Origin: Planctomycetaceae bacterium
GTDB lineage: Bacteria; Planctomycetota; Planctomycetia; Pirellulales; Thermoguttaceae
NCBI GenBank assembly: GCA_009783865.1
Contig: WRCR01000311.1
Span: forward strand, 1-5,190
Direction: 5' to 3'
DNA: 5,190 nucleotides
The notes below the pieces were generated by a model. The model was not told the origin of the DNA and did no database searches. It saw nothing but the letters and a program-made list of their open reading frames with translations. Numbering within the stretch: position 1 is the first letter of the stretch; each line of letters begins with the position of its first letter. The position numbers and the translations under genes are program-made. Below, in pieces: positions 1-5,117 of this stretch.

Positions 1-8
1 CATCAATC

Positions 9-254
9 CTATCCTCGAAAAACCTGTTTTTCGTCTTTTTTTTGCGATTCCAATCTAATGCGTGCGAGTGTCGACTCCTGCCAAGTCACAACCTCTATTT
101 TTTCCCAAAAACTGAGCAAGGAAGAGAATTCCGTTGAATTATCACATGGCGACAACCCTTCCGGTTCACCTGCCAAAATGCTTGTCAAACAAGAATATGC
201 ACAGAATACAAGCGCAATCGCCATTGTTTTGATTGTTGGGATATGTTTTTTCAT
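9..254 (-). CDS. small predicted secreted protein, function unknown (possibly the truncated 5' part of a longer gene)
   Basis: The 81-codon frame begins MKKHIPTIK, followed by a hydrophobic stretch of roughly residues 10-29 and a plausible cleavage region around SILA|GEPEG. This is a typical Sec signal peptide, which is the main reason to believe the gene and to choose this ATG over the longer frame beginning at 332. The mature part is about 50 residues, polar and charged, with one Cys, two Trp and a Lys/Glu-rich end; I recognise no family. The stop (TAG) lies 9 bp from the window edge. A run of eight A (minus strand; 36-43) sits 11 codons before it, and past that run another frame stays open to the edge, so the gene may be frameshifted or continue. 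There is no Shine-Dalgarno site: the start codon touches the inverted repeat of the neighbouring element. Confidence is moderate because the ORF is short. Confidence 0.5.
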   Translation of the reverse strand: MKKHIPTIKTMAIALVFCAYSCLTSILAGEPEGLSPCDNSTEFSSLLSFWEKIEVVTWQESTLARIRLESQKKDEKQVFRG

Positions 255-273
255 TTTCAGTAGTTTGTAAAAC
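255..273 (+). repeat. left terminal inverted repeat of the deleted IS
   Basis: Reads TTTCAGTAGTTTGTAAAAC from the outer end inward. The reverse complement recurs at 730-748 with a single difference (A versus G at one position). The outer edge abuts the ATG, on the minus strand, of the small secreted ORF ending at 254. Confidence 0.65.
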
Positions 274-292
274 GTAAAACTGGTATTGTCAG
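264..292 (-). promoter_or_regulatory. possible outward promoter at the left end of the IS
   Basis: On the minus strand CTGACA (292 to 287; 5 of 6 to the -35 consensus) is followed after 17 bp by TACAAA (269 to 264; 4 of 6 to the -10 consensus). Initiation 7-8 bases downstream would fall within a few bases of the ATG at 254, giving a nearly leaderless transcript of the small secreted ORF. Its -35 box overlaps that of the rightward transposase promoter. The -10 match is weak. Confidence 0.3.
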
Positions 293-314
293 ACGCAAGT
301 TCTTTTCTGATAAT
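286..314 (+). promoter_or_regulatory. sigma70-type promoter of the IS transposase frame
   Basis: TTGTCA (286-291; 5 of 6 to consensus) and GATAAT (309-314; 5 of 6) are separated by 17 bp. Transcription would start near 321, about 35 bases ahead of the ATG at 358. This is the best promoter match I found in the window and its position inside the left end of the element is as expected for an IS. Confidence 0.55.
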
Positions 315-344
315 GGCTTGTATACAAAACATAATCCGTTTTTC

Positions 345-350
345 AGGAGG
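345..350 (+). promoter_or_regulatory. strong Shine-Dalgarno site for the transposase remnant
   Basis: AGGAGG lies 7 bases before the ATG at 358. It fixes that ATG as the start rather than the upstream in-frame TTG at 286, which sits inside the -35 box. It is also much stronger than the sites before the resident genes in this window, consistent with an imported element. Confidence 0.6.
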
Positions 351-357
351 AAAAACT

Positions 358-711
358 ATGCGTCCGATAAGGAAAAATTATCCACAATTTCACCAAGAAG
401 TCAATACTGCTGCTCTCGTTGCAGTTGCCAGAGGAACATCTATGAAAACGGTCGTTAAGCAGTTGTTAAAACAATGCAGAATACGGACTTCGACAAGAAA
501 TCCGTTGCTGCGGTTATTTTATTTTGCGTTGAACATGTTATTGCGAAACTTATGGATTGATTTTGAACGTGAGGTTGTTATGAGCGGTAAAGTGAAAAAG
601 TAAAAGACGAGTGAGTATTACGGGTTTGATAATTTTCGGAACGATTTGGTGAAATTATTTGCCGAATCAATACCGATTTTAACTGCTTGCAATTCCACGA
701 GTACACTGTAA
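358..711 (+). pseudogene. DDE-type transposase remnant: N-terminal start fused to C-terminal tail, with internal stop
   Basis: From the ATG the frame encodes 81 residues to a TAA at 601-603. Residues 43-61 (RTSTRNPLLRLFYFALNML) followed by LRNLWIDFE match the conserved C-terminal pattern of IS4-like DDE transposases, in which an arginine-rich segment leads into a hydrophobic Leu/Phe helix ending in an N-L-W motif. The first ~30 residues (MRPIRKNYPQFHQEV onward) look like an ordinary N-terminus, so the catalytic middle has been lost at a junction near residues 30-33 (about 445-456). After the TAA the same frame continues as KTSEYYGFDNFRNDLVKLFA and beyond to a second TAA at 709-711, close to the right inverted repeat. 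That is where an IS transposase would normally end, so 601 is probably an acquired nonsense codon. No activity is expected. Confidence 0.6.
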
Positions 712-729
712 AATAAGGAACATAATGGT

Positions 730-748
730 GTTTTGCAAACTACTGAAA
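730..748 (-). repeat. right terminal inverted repeat of the deleted IS
   Basis: Plus-strand GTTTTGCAAACTACTGAAA is the reverse complement of the repeat at 255-273 at 18 of 19 positions. It begins 18 bp after the inferred original transposase stop, giving the tight spacing usual for insertion sequences. Confidence 0.65.
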
Positions 749-837
749 TTGCCAAAGATGCGGCGTGTCTCGACTTTGTTTTTACCGTTATGGAAAAACA
801 AAAGGTCGGAAACCATCGGGCAATCGTCTTCATATGA
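749..837 (+). other. possible decayed coding fragment beside the IS
   Basis: Between the right inverted repeat and the SGNH gene lie about 125 bp before the hairpin at 874. The plus-strand frame from the repeat to a TGA at 835-837 reads IAKDAACLDFVFTVMEK and continues QKVGNHRAIVFI. It has codon use like the resident genes but no credible start. It may be the 3' end of a gene interrupted or eroded by the element. I cannot name a family. A second plus-strand frame, 725-844, with an AAGGA site before its ATG, encodes a 39-residue basic peptide across the repeat and is judged less likely. Confidence 0.2.
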
Positions 838-873
838 CCAATGATTCTGTCAAGTAATAATGTTGTCTTTTTT

Positions 874-898
874 AGCGTAGGATTTCTAATCCTCCGCT
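874..898. repeat. 25-nt palindromic hairpin element next to the SGNH stop codon
   Basis: Arms AGCGTAGGATT (874-884) and AATCCTCCGCT (888-898) pair at 10 of 11 positions around a TCT loop. It lies 6 bp beyond the stop codon of the SGNH gene. On the minus strand the hairpin is followed by an A run rather than a T run, so it is not a standard intrinsic terminator for that gene. It could still protect the 3' end of the mRNA or act as a weak terminator for rightward transcription out of the IS. The layout matches the hairpin at 5097-5117. Confidence 0.5.
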
Positions 899-904
899 GT
901 ATTT

Positions 905-2044
905 TCATTTGTTTCCAGTATATGCGCCGGGTATGGAGTAAGTCCTTTCCATTAACTTTGCCAGATACGGAATAAGCACCTCAGCCATTCGGAACATTCC
1001 CAAGTCGGACGGGTGCGAACTGTCCACAGTGCCTTCGTCATCATCTCCGAGGAGTCCGTCAGCCGGAACATAACTAATGTTCTTTTTTTCCTCCGCTGTC
1101 AATTTATCGAACGCTTCACGAAAATACTTGCGCTTTTCGGCATGCGTTTTTAACTGCTGCGGTTTGAGCCAAGCGTTGGTATTTGTTCTGTCTTCAACAA
1201 GCAATAACGGTGTATCCGGTCTTGCTTTGCGGACTTCACGAAGAAAAATCTCCGCCCGCTCTTTTACCTGTTCCGGCTGCATATTCGGCAAAGCGTCAAT
1301 GATATAGACGGAAGCATCTTTTTCCGCAATGAATTGCGCTAAATCCTTTTCCATTTTTGCATTGCCGGAAAAGCCGAAATTGATGACCGGAAGATTGAAC
1401 CGCCGACCAAGAATTGCCGGTACCGTCATACCCGGTCTTGAAGCGGAACAGCCCTGCGTAATTGACGACCCGTAGTATACAATCGGCTTCTGCGGAAGCG
1501 GCTGCACTGCTTCAAATTTGCTTCCGGCTGGTACACCGATAGACAGCGAAATCGTAGCGTTATACAGCGGCAAATAGAGCATATATTCCCGCATTTCTTT
1601 GCTGACATCGCTCAGCACTATCGACTCATATTTTTTCGCATTGGGTTTGCTGAACCCCGCCCACCGCCATTTGCCGTTTTGGTCTTTAGCATAAAGGTCC
1701 AGACCGGCAGAACCGACTTTTGTCATGTGTTCCATTGCAGTATCATTGCCGATTTCGTGGCGGGCAATAATTTTCGTACCGTCAGTTTTGAAACGAACAA
1801 CGATACCGGCGGACTGACCGGAAAGTCCCCAAACGGATTTCGTGACTTTGTCTTCCGCCCGCTTCGGCAAACGGGTGAACGGCGTTGTCGTGTCATCAAA
1901 AGCACGCCCTTCATTTTTCCATTGTGTTGTGTCATACCAGTCAACATCATTTTCGGTGAGCGGTTTAACTTCTTCCGATATAAGGTGCTGCGGAACTGCG
2001 ATAAATAGAAAAATGATAAACAAAAATGATAATTTGTACTGCAT
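905..2044 (-). CDS. secreted SGNH/GDSL hydrolase with N-terminal GxDLY domain
   Basis: The 379-residue protein is predicted to be an exported carboxyl-ester hydrolase. An N-terminal hydrophobic segment (about residues 5-23, ending LIS|EE) is a signal peptide. Residues ~35-180 form the beta-rich domain seen ahead of SGNH domains in this family, with the hallmark GLDLY at 114-118. The SGNH domain follows: block I GSSITQG (192-198) with Ser194 as nucleophile in place of the usual GDS spacing, block II Gly at SGN (226-228), block III Asn254 in ALPNM, and block V Asp341-x-x-His344 in DSSHPSD. All catalytic residues are therefore present. The likely role, from the family, is deacylation of carbohydrate or a related ester outside the cytoplasm; the substrate cannot be read from sequence. 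It is last in the run, 61 bp after the SMP-30-like gene, with its own AAGGA site. Confidence 0.88.
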   Translation of the reverse strand: MQYKLSFLFIIFLFIAVPQHLISEEVKPLTENDVDWYDTTQWKNEGRAFDDTTTPFTRLPKRAEDKVTKSVWGLSGQSAGIVVRFKTDGTKIIARHEIGNDTAMEHMTKVGSAGLDLYAKDQNGKWRWAGFSKPNAKKYESIVLSDVSKEMREYMLYLPLYNATISLSIGVPAGSKFEAVQPLPQKPIVYYGSSITQGCSASRPGMTVPAILGRRFNLPVINFGFSGNAKMEKDLAQFIAEKDASVYIIDALPNMQPEQVKERAEIFLREVRKARPDTPLLLVEDRTNTNAWLKPQQLKTHAEKRKYFREAFDKLTAEEKKNISYVPADGLLGDDDEGTVDSSHPSDLGMFRMAEVLIPYLAKLMERTYSIPGAYTGNK

Positions 2045-2049
2045 AGTAT

Positions 2050-2055
2050 TTCCTT
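2050..2055 (-). promoter_or_regulatory. ribosome binding site of the SGNH hydrolase gene
   Basis: AAGGAA on the minus strand lies 5 bases before the ATG at 2044. It supports this start, together with the signal peptide that begins there. It stands out because the SMP-30-like and SIS genes have no comparable site. Confidence 0.5.
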
Positions 2056-2105
2056 AAAATAAAAAAAGTTAAAAACAAGGAAGTGGGTCAAAACACCGGC
2101 ATATT

Positions 2106-2975
2106 TCAATTTCCGCCGATGTTTGTTTTGACTTGATAGACACTTTTTCGGGCAGTGATATACAAGGTCTTTTTATCTTTGCCGCCGAAACAAACATTGG
2201 ACGGTGTTTCGGGAACCTTAATCCGCGCAATTTCTTTGCCCGCCGGATTCAAAACGATAACTTCCGTCACTGTGATATAAACATTGCCGTTTTTATCAAT
2301 CGTCATTCCGTCAATTCCGTTTTCGTAAAACAAGGTCTTGTTTGTGATTGAAGCGTCCGGCTGAATATCGTATTTCCAGACCTTTCGTCCTTTTTCGTCG
2401 GTGATGTAAAGCGTTTTACCGTCGGGAGTTCCGACAAGTCCATTGGGACGCAGGAGGTCGTTGGTAACCTGTTTGACGCTTTTTATGTCCGGCGAAATGT
2501 AATAAACGTGTTCGCCGTCCTGAACGACTTTGAAGTCCTTTCCATACACGGGGTCGGTGAAATAGATACCGCCTTTCGGGTCAACCCAAAGGTCATTCGG
2601 TTTGTTAAACCGCTTGCCTTCGTATTGAGAAGCGATAACGGTTCTCTTTGCGTTTTTGTCGTAAGCAACAACGCAGCCGGTGCCGCCTTCGCAGACATAA
2701 AGTATGTCGTCTTTACCGAAGTACATACCGTTGGCATGTTCAGATTCCTCGACGAACACGGACAACTTTTTATCAACCGACCACTTGTGGATTTTACTGT
2801 TTGGGTCATCGACAAAGAACAAGTTACCGGCGGAGTCAACGGCGGGACCTTCGGTGAAACCGAAGCCGTCCGCAATTTTTTCTACTGCCGCATCAGGGGC
2901 AACGATTACATCGTTTGCTGAAACGGACAGTACCGCTAACGAAAAGAATACGAAAGAAAAAATTAAGTGTTTCAT
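2106..2975 (-). CDS. secreted SMP-30/gluconolactonase/LRE-family beta-propeller protein
   Basis: The 289-residue protein is predicted to be a periplasmic or exported lactonase-like enzyme. The start at 2975 is chosen because a clean signal peptide begins there (hydrophobic residues 4-18, cleavage near VSA|ND). The open frame extends 39 codons upstream, but that part overlaps the methyltransferase end and is not protein-like. The mature part has recurring propeller blades (GNLFFVDD, GGIYFTDP, KTLYITD, GNVYITV). Putative metal and active-site residues of the family are in place: Glu42 in TEGP, Asn127 in KPND, Asn178 in RPNG and Asp222 in DGM. Family members hydrolyse sugar lactones such as gluconolactone using a divalent metal; the actual substrate is unknown. 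No Shine-Dalgarno site is visible; the leader reads CCTCC where AGGAG would be expected. It sits 67 bp after the methyltransferase and 61 bp before the SGNH gene. Confidence 0.88.
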   Translation of the reverse strand: MKHLIFSFVFFSLAVLSVSANDVIVAPDAAVEKIADGFGFTEGPAVDSAGNLFFVDDPNSKIHKWSVDKKLSVFVEESEHANGMYFGKDDILYVCEGGTGCVVAYDKNAKRTVIASQYEGKRFNKPNDLWVDPKGGIYFTDPVYGKDFKVVQDGEHVYYISPDIKSVKQVTNDLLRPNGLVGTPDGKTLYITDEKGRKVWKYDIQPDASITNKTLFYENGIDGMTIDKNGNVYITVTEVIVLNPAGKEIARIKVPETPSNVCFGGKDKKTLYITARKSVYQVKTNIGGN

Positions 2976-3042
2976 TGGTGTTTGATGTGGAAAAAGGAGG
3001 GTGTACTTGAAAATGAAATTGAATTTACTTTTACATTGATTA

Positions 3043-3867
3043 TTATCTCTTAATCGTTTCTGCGAACAAATTGTTTTCCTGCATATTTTCATAAAGGGGT
3101 TTAATCATCGGCTTAACCGGCATTTTTAACCGTTCTTCTGCTATTTTACAATAATCGGGATTCAATTCAAATCCGATATAGTTACGTCCATTTCGCCTTG
3201 CCGAAACAGCGGTTGTTCCGCTTCCCATAAACGGGTCAAACACTAATCCGCCTTTCGGACAACTCGCTAATATCATTCTGTCAACTACTTCTAACGGTTT
3301 TTGTGTCGGATGGTTTACTCTTTCGGAATGTATTCGATGCAGTCGTGAAATACTCCATACATCTTTCGGATTATAACCAACTTCCAGCCATTTTTTACCT
3401 ACGAAAATTGAGCGGCTGCGGGCTTTTTTTGTTTCCGCGTCGTAAGGAATTCGGACTGCATCTAAATCAAAATAATAGTTCTTTGTTTTCGCAAAGAATC
3501 CTATCGTATCGTGAACGGACGAAAACCTTCTTGTGCTGCCGCCCATACTGGGAACTTTTCTATCCCAAACAATTTCGTTAAGCATAATCATGCGCTTTTT
3601 CAATGCACAAAACACTTCCGGTGAAAACCGCCAGGTAAGAAAAATATAAAGCGAACCGGTTAATTTGAGTTTAGGCAAGCACAAGTCAATCCACGATTCA
3701 GACCATCGCAGATAATCATCGGCATCGATTTTATCCGAATCATTCCCATAATCCTTGCCGAGACCATACGGCGGGTCGGCAAGAATCAAATCAACAGAAT
3801 CGTCTTCAATTTTATCGATTCCGTTAAAAAGGTCTTCGTTGTAGATATTGTTAACTATCATTTTCAT
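3043..3867 (-). CDS. beta-class DNA adenine-N6 methyltransferase (type II, probably solitary)
   Basis: The 274-residue protein transfers a methyl group from S-adenosylmethionine to adenine in a specific DNA site. Motif order defines the beta class: catalytic DPPY (31-34) comes first, then the target-recognition region (about 40-180), motif X HPTQKP (186-191), the AdoMet-binding motif I DPFMGSGTT (211-219) and motif II at GFELNPDY (232-239). The middle segment FAKTKNYYFDLDAVRIPYD and the SERVNHPTQKP stretch resemble, from memory, M.RsrI-type enzymes (GAATTC), so a related palindromic AT-core target is possible but unproven. No restriction endonuclease gene is seen in the window. Sampled stretches look about 38% GC, against roughly 45-54% in neighbours, suggesting acquisition. 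Met1 or Met3 could be the start; neither has a good ribosome site, but a small ORF overlaps the start and may couple translation. Confidence 0.92.
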   Translation of the reverse strand: MKMIVNNIYNEDLFNGIDKIEDDSVDLILADPPYGLGKDYGNDSDKIDADDYLRWSESWIDLCLPKLKLTGSLYIFLTWRFSPEVFCALKKRMIMLNEIVWDRKVPSMGGSTRRFSSVHDTIGFFAKTKNYYFDLDAVRIPYDAETKKARSRSIFVGKKWLEVGYNPKDVWSISRLHRIHSERVNHPTQKPLEVVDRMILASCPKGGLVFDPFMGSGTTAVSARRNGRNYIGFELNPDYCKIAEERLKMPVKPMIKPLYENMQENNLFAETIKR

Positions 3868-3955
3868 TAAATGACGGCAGGAAGCGGAAAAGTTTCAGAT
3901 ATATTCCACGTATTGTATCGATGTCATCGAGGATACACTGAATTTCTGAATTCAT
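3851..3955 (-). CDS. possible 34-residue small protein overlapping the methyltransferase start
   Basis: An ATG lies 15 bp after the SIS stop codon. It is preceded by a purine-rich AGGAGAGAGGG tract that includes the SIS stop codon's AG; its AGAGGG part (3967 to 3962) is spaced 6 bases from the ATG. The frame encodes MNSEIQCILDDIDTIRGIYL followed by KLFRFLPSFNENDS and ends with TAA at 3853-3851, 17 bp inside the methyltransferase gene. It could be a leader peptide giving translational coupling, since the methyltransferase lacks its own ribosome site. It could also be a small protein with an acidic first half and a basic, hydrophobic second half. No family is recognised. A chance ORF of this length is quite possible, so support rests on the ribosome site and the overlap. 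Confidence 0.35.
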   Translation of the reverse strand: MNSEIQCILDDIDTIRGIYLKLFRFLPSFNENDS

Positions 3956-3970
3956 ATCTAACCCTCTCTC

Positions 3971-4981
3971 CTATTCCACGGCATTGCCGATTTTCCGCGC
4001 CCGCTTCGGCTTGTCAATATCAATACCGCAGGCAACACCGGTTTGTACGAGGATATTCCACCCCGCCAGCAGTTGGAAATACTCATCGTAGCAGGCAAGT
4101 TTCGGAATCGTTATAGTCGGGAACAAAGTCGGCTTTGAAGATACCGCTATCACCGTCATTCCGACACCATCAACCAAATTCTTGCGGTAAAATTCTGCGT
4201 CCTGTTCAAACGGTTCAATCAAAATCACAACATCTTCGGGATTCATCACTTCCTCAATGCCGTGAACGACAAGCGTTCCCTCAAGATATTGGCTGCGCTT
4301 GCGGGTTATTTCGTTGGTCTTCAAAGCAAGTTCTTCCGCAACACCGTTGTTCCGACCGGCAAGATAGATAACCGGCGCGGCTGATAATTTTTCAACAAGC
4401 GTCGTATCATATTCTGCCGCAAGAACTTCCGCCGCTAATTTTCCCGCTTCATTTTTTCTTTCGGGACAGGAACAGCCGCGAAGCGCAACCTCCACCGATT
4501 GATACATCAACGCCTGTTCGACAACGCTCATTGTTGCCGCTACCGCATCTTCTTTGCCGCAAGAAAGAACCAGCGAGTCCGCCATTTCCGTCAAGCGGGT
4601 ACCGGCATTCGCAGTGACACCGAACAATTCGGTATGTTTTTCGTCTTTCAATTTTTGCAGCAGCGCAATCAATTCCTTCGTTTGTCCGCTGTTTGATGCG
4701 CCCGCCACCGTCCATTTCGATAAATCGTATTCCAGCGATTGCCGCCCGCCCGCCGTTGCAACCGGTAAGGTCGAACCATGCCGGAGCATTGAATAGATAA
4801 ACCGCTTTGCTGGAAAGATTCGGCTGGAACCTTCGCCGGTCAGGAAAAGACGATTCGTCTTTTTGACGGAAGCGGCAATGTTGCCCGTTTGTTGAAAGTT
4901 GAAACCGGAAATAATTTCCGGCGCGCGCAGCATTTCACGGACAAGAGCGAAATTCTTGTATTTGTTGTCTTGAAGACTCAT
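3971..4981 (-). CDS. double-SIS-domain sugar-phosphate isomerase/deaminase-like protein (GlmS isomerase-domain relative)
   Basis: The 336-residue protein is cytoplasmic, with no signal peptide. Two SIS domains are present. The first, about residues 35-165, has the phosphosugar loop GEGSS (49-53) and the SNSGQT motif (96-101) equivalent to the SxSGET of GlmS. The second, about 200-325, starts at VIYLAGRNNGVAEE. Residues matching the isomerase catalytic set of GlmS are conserved: Glu224 in TNEITRKR, His240 in VVHGIEE and Lys330 in the C-terminal RARKIGNAVE, which aligns with the GlmS tail. The N-terminal opening MLRAPEII is also GlmS-like. The glutaminase domain of true GlmS is absent, so it probably isomerises, deaminates or deglycates an amino- or amino-acid-linked hexose phosphate (as AgaS- or FrlB-type proteins do) rather than using glutamine. 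The exact substrate is unknown. It is first in the run, with a promoter candidate upstream; no Shine-Dalgarno site is visible. Confidence 0.87.
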   Translation of the reverse strand: MSLQDNKYKNFALVREMLRAPEIISGFNFQQTGNIAASVKKTNRLFLTGEGSSRIFPAKRFIYSMLRHGSTLPVATAGGRQSLEYDLSKWTVAGASNSGQTKELIALLQKLKDEKHTELFGVTANAGTRLTEMADSLVLSCGKEDAVAATMSVVEQALMYQSVEVALRGCSCPERKNEAGKLAAEVLAAEYDTTLVEKLSAAPVIYLAGRNNGVAEELALKTNEITRKRSQYLEGTLVVHGIEEVMNPEDVVILIEPFEQDAEFYRKNLVDGVGMTVIAVSSKPTLFPTITIPKLACYDEYFQLLAGWNILVQTGVACGIDIDKPKRARKIGNAVE

Positions 4982-5035
4982 CGGATTTCTAATAAGTTAA
5001 AGGTGAATTAGACAATGGACTAAAAAGGGATACTA

Positions 5036-5064
5036 AATGTATCACAAACTTTTGGGAATTGCAA
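5036..5064 (-). promoter_or_regulatory. candidate promoter for the SIS gene and downstream genes
   Basis: On the minus strand TTGCAA (5064 to 5059; 4 of 6 to consensus) is separated by 17 bp from TACATT (5041 to 5036; 4 of 6). The -10 box is preceded by TG one base upstream, as in extended -10 promoters. Initiation near 5029 would give a leader of about 48 bases. The same stretch, TACATTTA, also resembles the -7 box of Bacteroidota promoters, so the sigma factor class depends on the host. Confidence 0.4.
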
Positions 5065-5096
5065 CCCGCTTTGGGAGACGGCAGATTGCAGTTCAG

Positions 5097-5117
5097 CGGC
5101 GGACTCCAAGTCCGCCG
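5097..5117. repeat. perfect 9-bp-stem palindromic element upstream of the SIS gene
   Basis: Arms CGGCGGACT (5097-5105) and AGTCCGCCG (5109-5117) pair perfectly around a CCA loop. The layout is the same as the 874-898 hairpin: GGANT, three-base loop, ANTCC, flanked by a CGG/CCG core and preceded by AG. There is no T run on either side, so it is not an intrinsic terminator. It lies about 33 bp upstream of the promoter candidate. The rest of 4982-5190 shows no gene, only a weak 7-bp hairpin at 5171-5188. Confidence 0.5.

Larger units (their letters stand above)
255..748 (+). mobile_element. internally deleted insertion sequence (MITE-like derivative) with intact ends
   Basis: A 494-bp segment is bounded by 19-bp inverted repeats matching at 18 of 19 positions. 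Inside, in order, are a good promoter, an AGGAGG ribosome site, an ATG-initiated frame, and the C-terminal tail of a DDE transposase ending 18 bp before the right repeat. A full-length transposase of this kind would need well over 1 kb, so most of its middle, including the catalytic core, appears to be missing while both ends remain. Such a copy could be moved only by a full-length relative elsewhere. I found no convincing target-site duplication. The exact IS family is uncertain; an IS4-like group is an inference from the tail motif. Confidence 0.6.

Noticed and set aside
58..270. Plus-strand 70-residue ORF
   Set aside because: It lies opposite the better-supported signal-peptide ORF, has no ribosome site, and its hydrophobic end is the reverse-strand image of that signal peptide region.
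235..770. Target-site duplication flanking the deleted IS
   Set aside because: Flanks (ending TTTTTTCAT on the left, starting TTGCCAAAG on the right) do not match for any usual duplication length.
843..858. Promoter from a perfect TTGACA on the minus strand (858 to 853) upstream of the IS
   Set aside because: No acceptable -10 box at 15-19 bp spacing; the nearest AT-rich hexamer is only 11 bp away.
874..898. Intrinsic terminator for the SGNH gene
   Set aside because: On the coding (minus) strand the hairpin is followed by AAAAAAG, not a T run; kept only as a palindromic repeat.
618..908. Minus-strand 96-residue ORF across the IS right end
   Set aside because: It crosses the terminal repeat and the hairpin, has no ribosome site and no protein-like features.
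2508..2921. Long plus-strand ORF opposite the SMP-30-like gene
   Set aside because: It is a shadow frame of a well-supported gene with conserved family motifs.
2976..3092. Upstream extension of the SMP-30-like protein by 39 residues
   Set aside because: It would overlap the end of the methyltransferase and bury the clear signal peptide starting at 2975.
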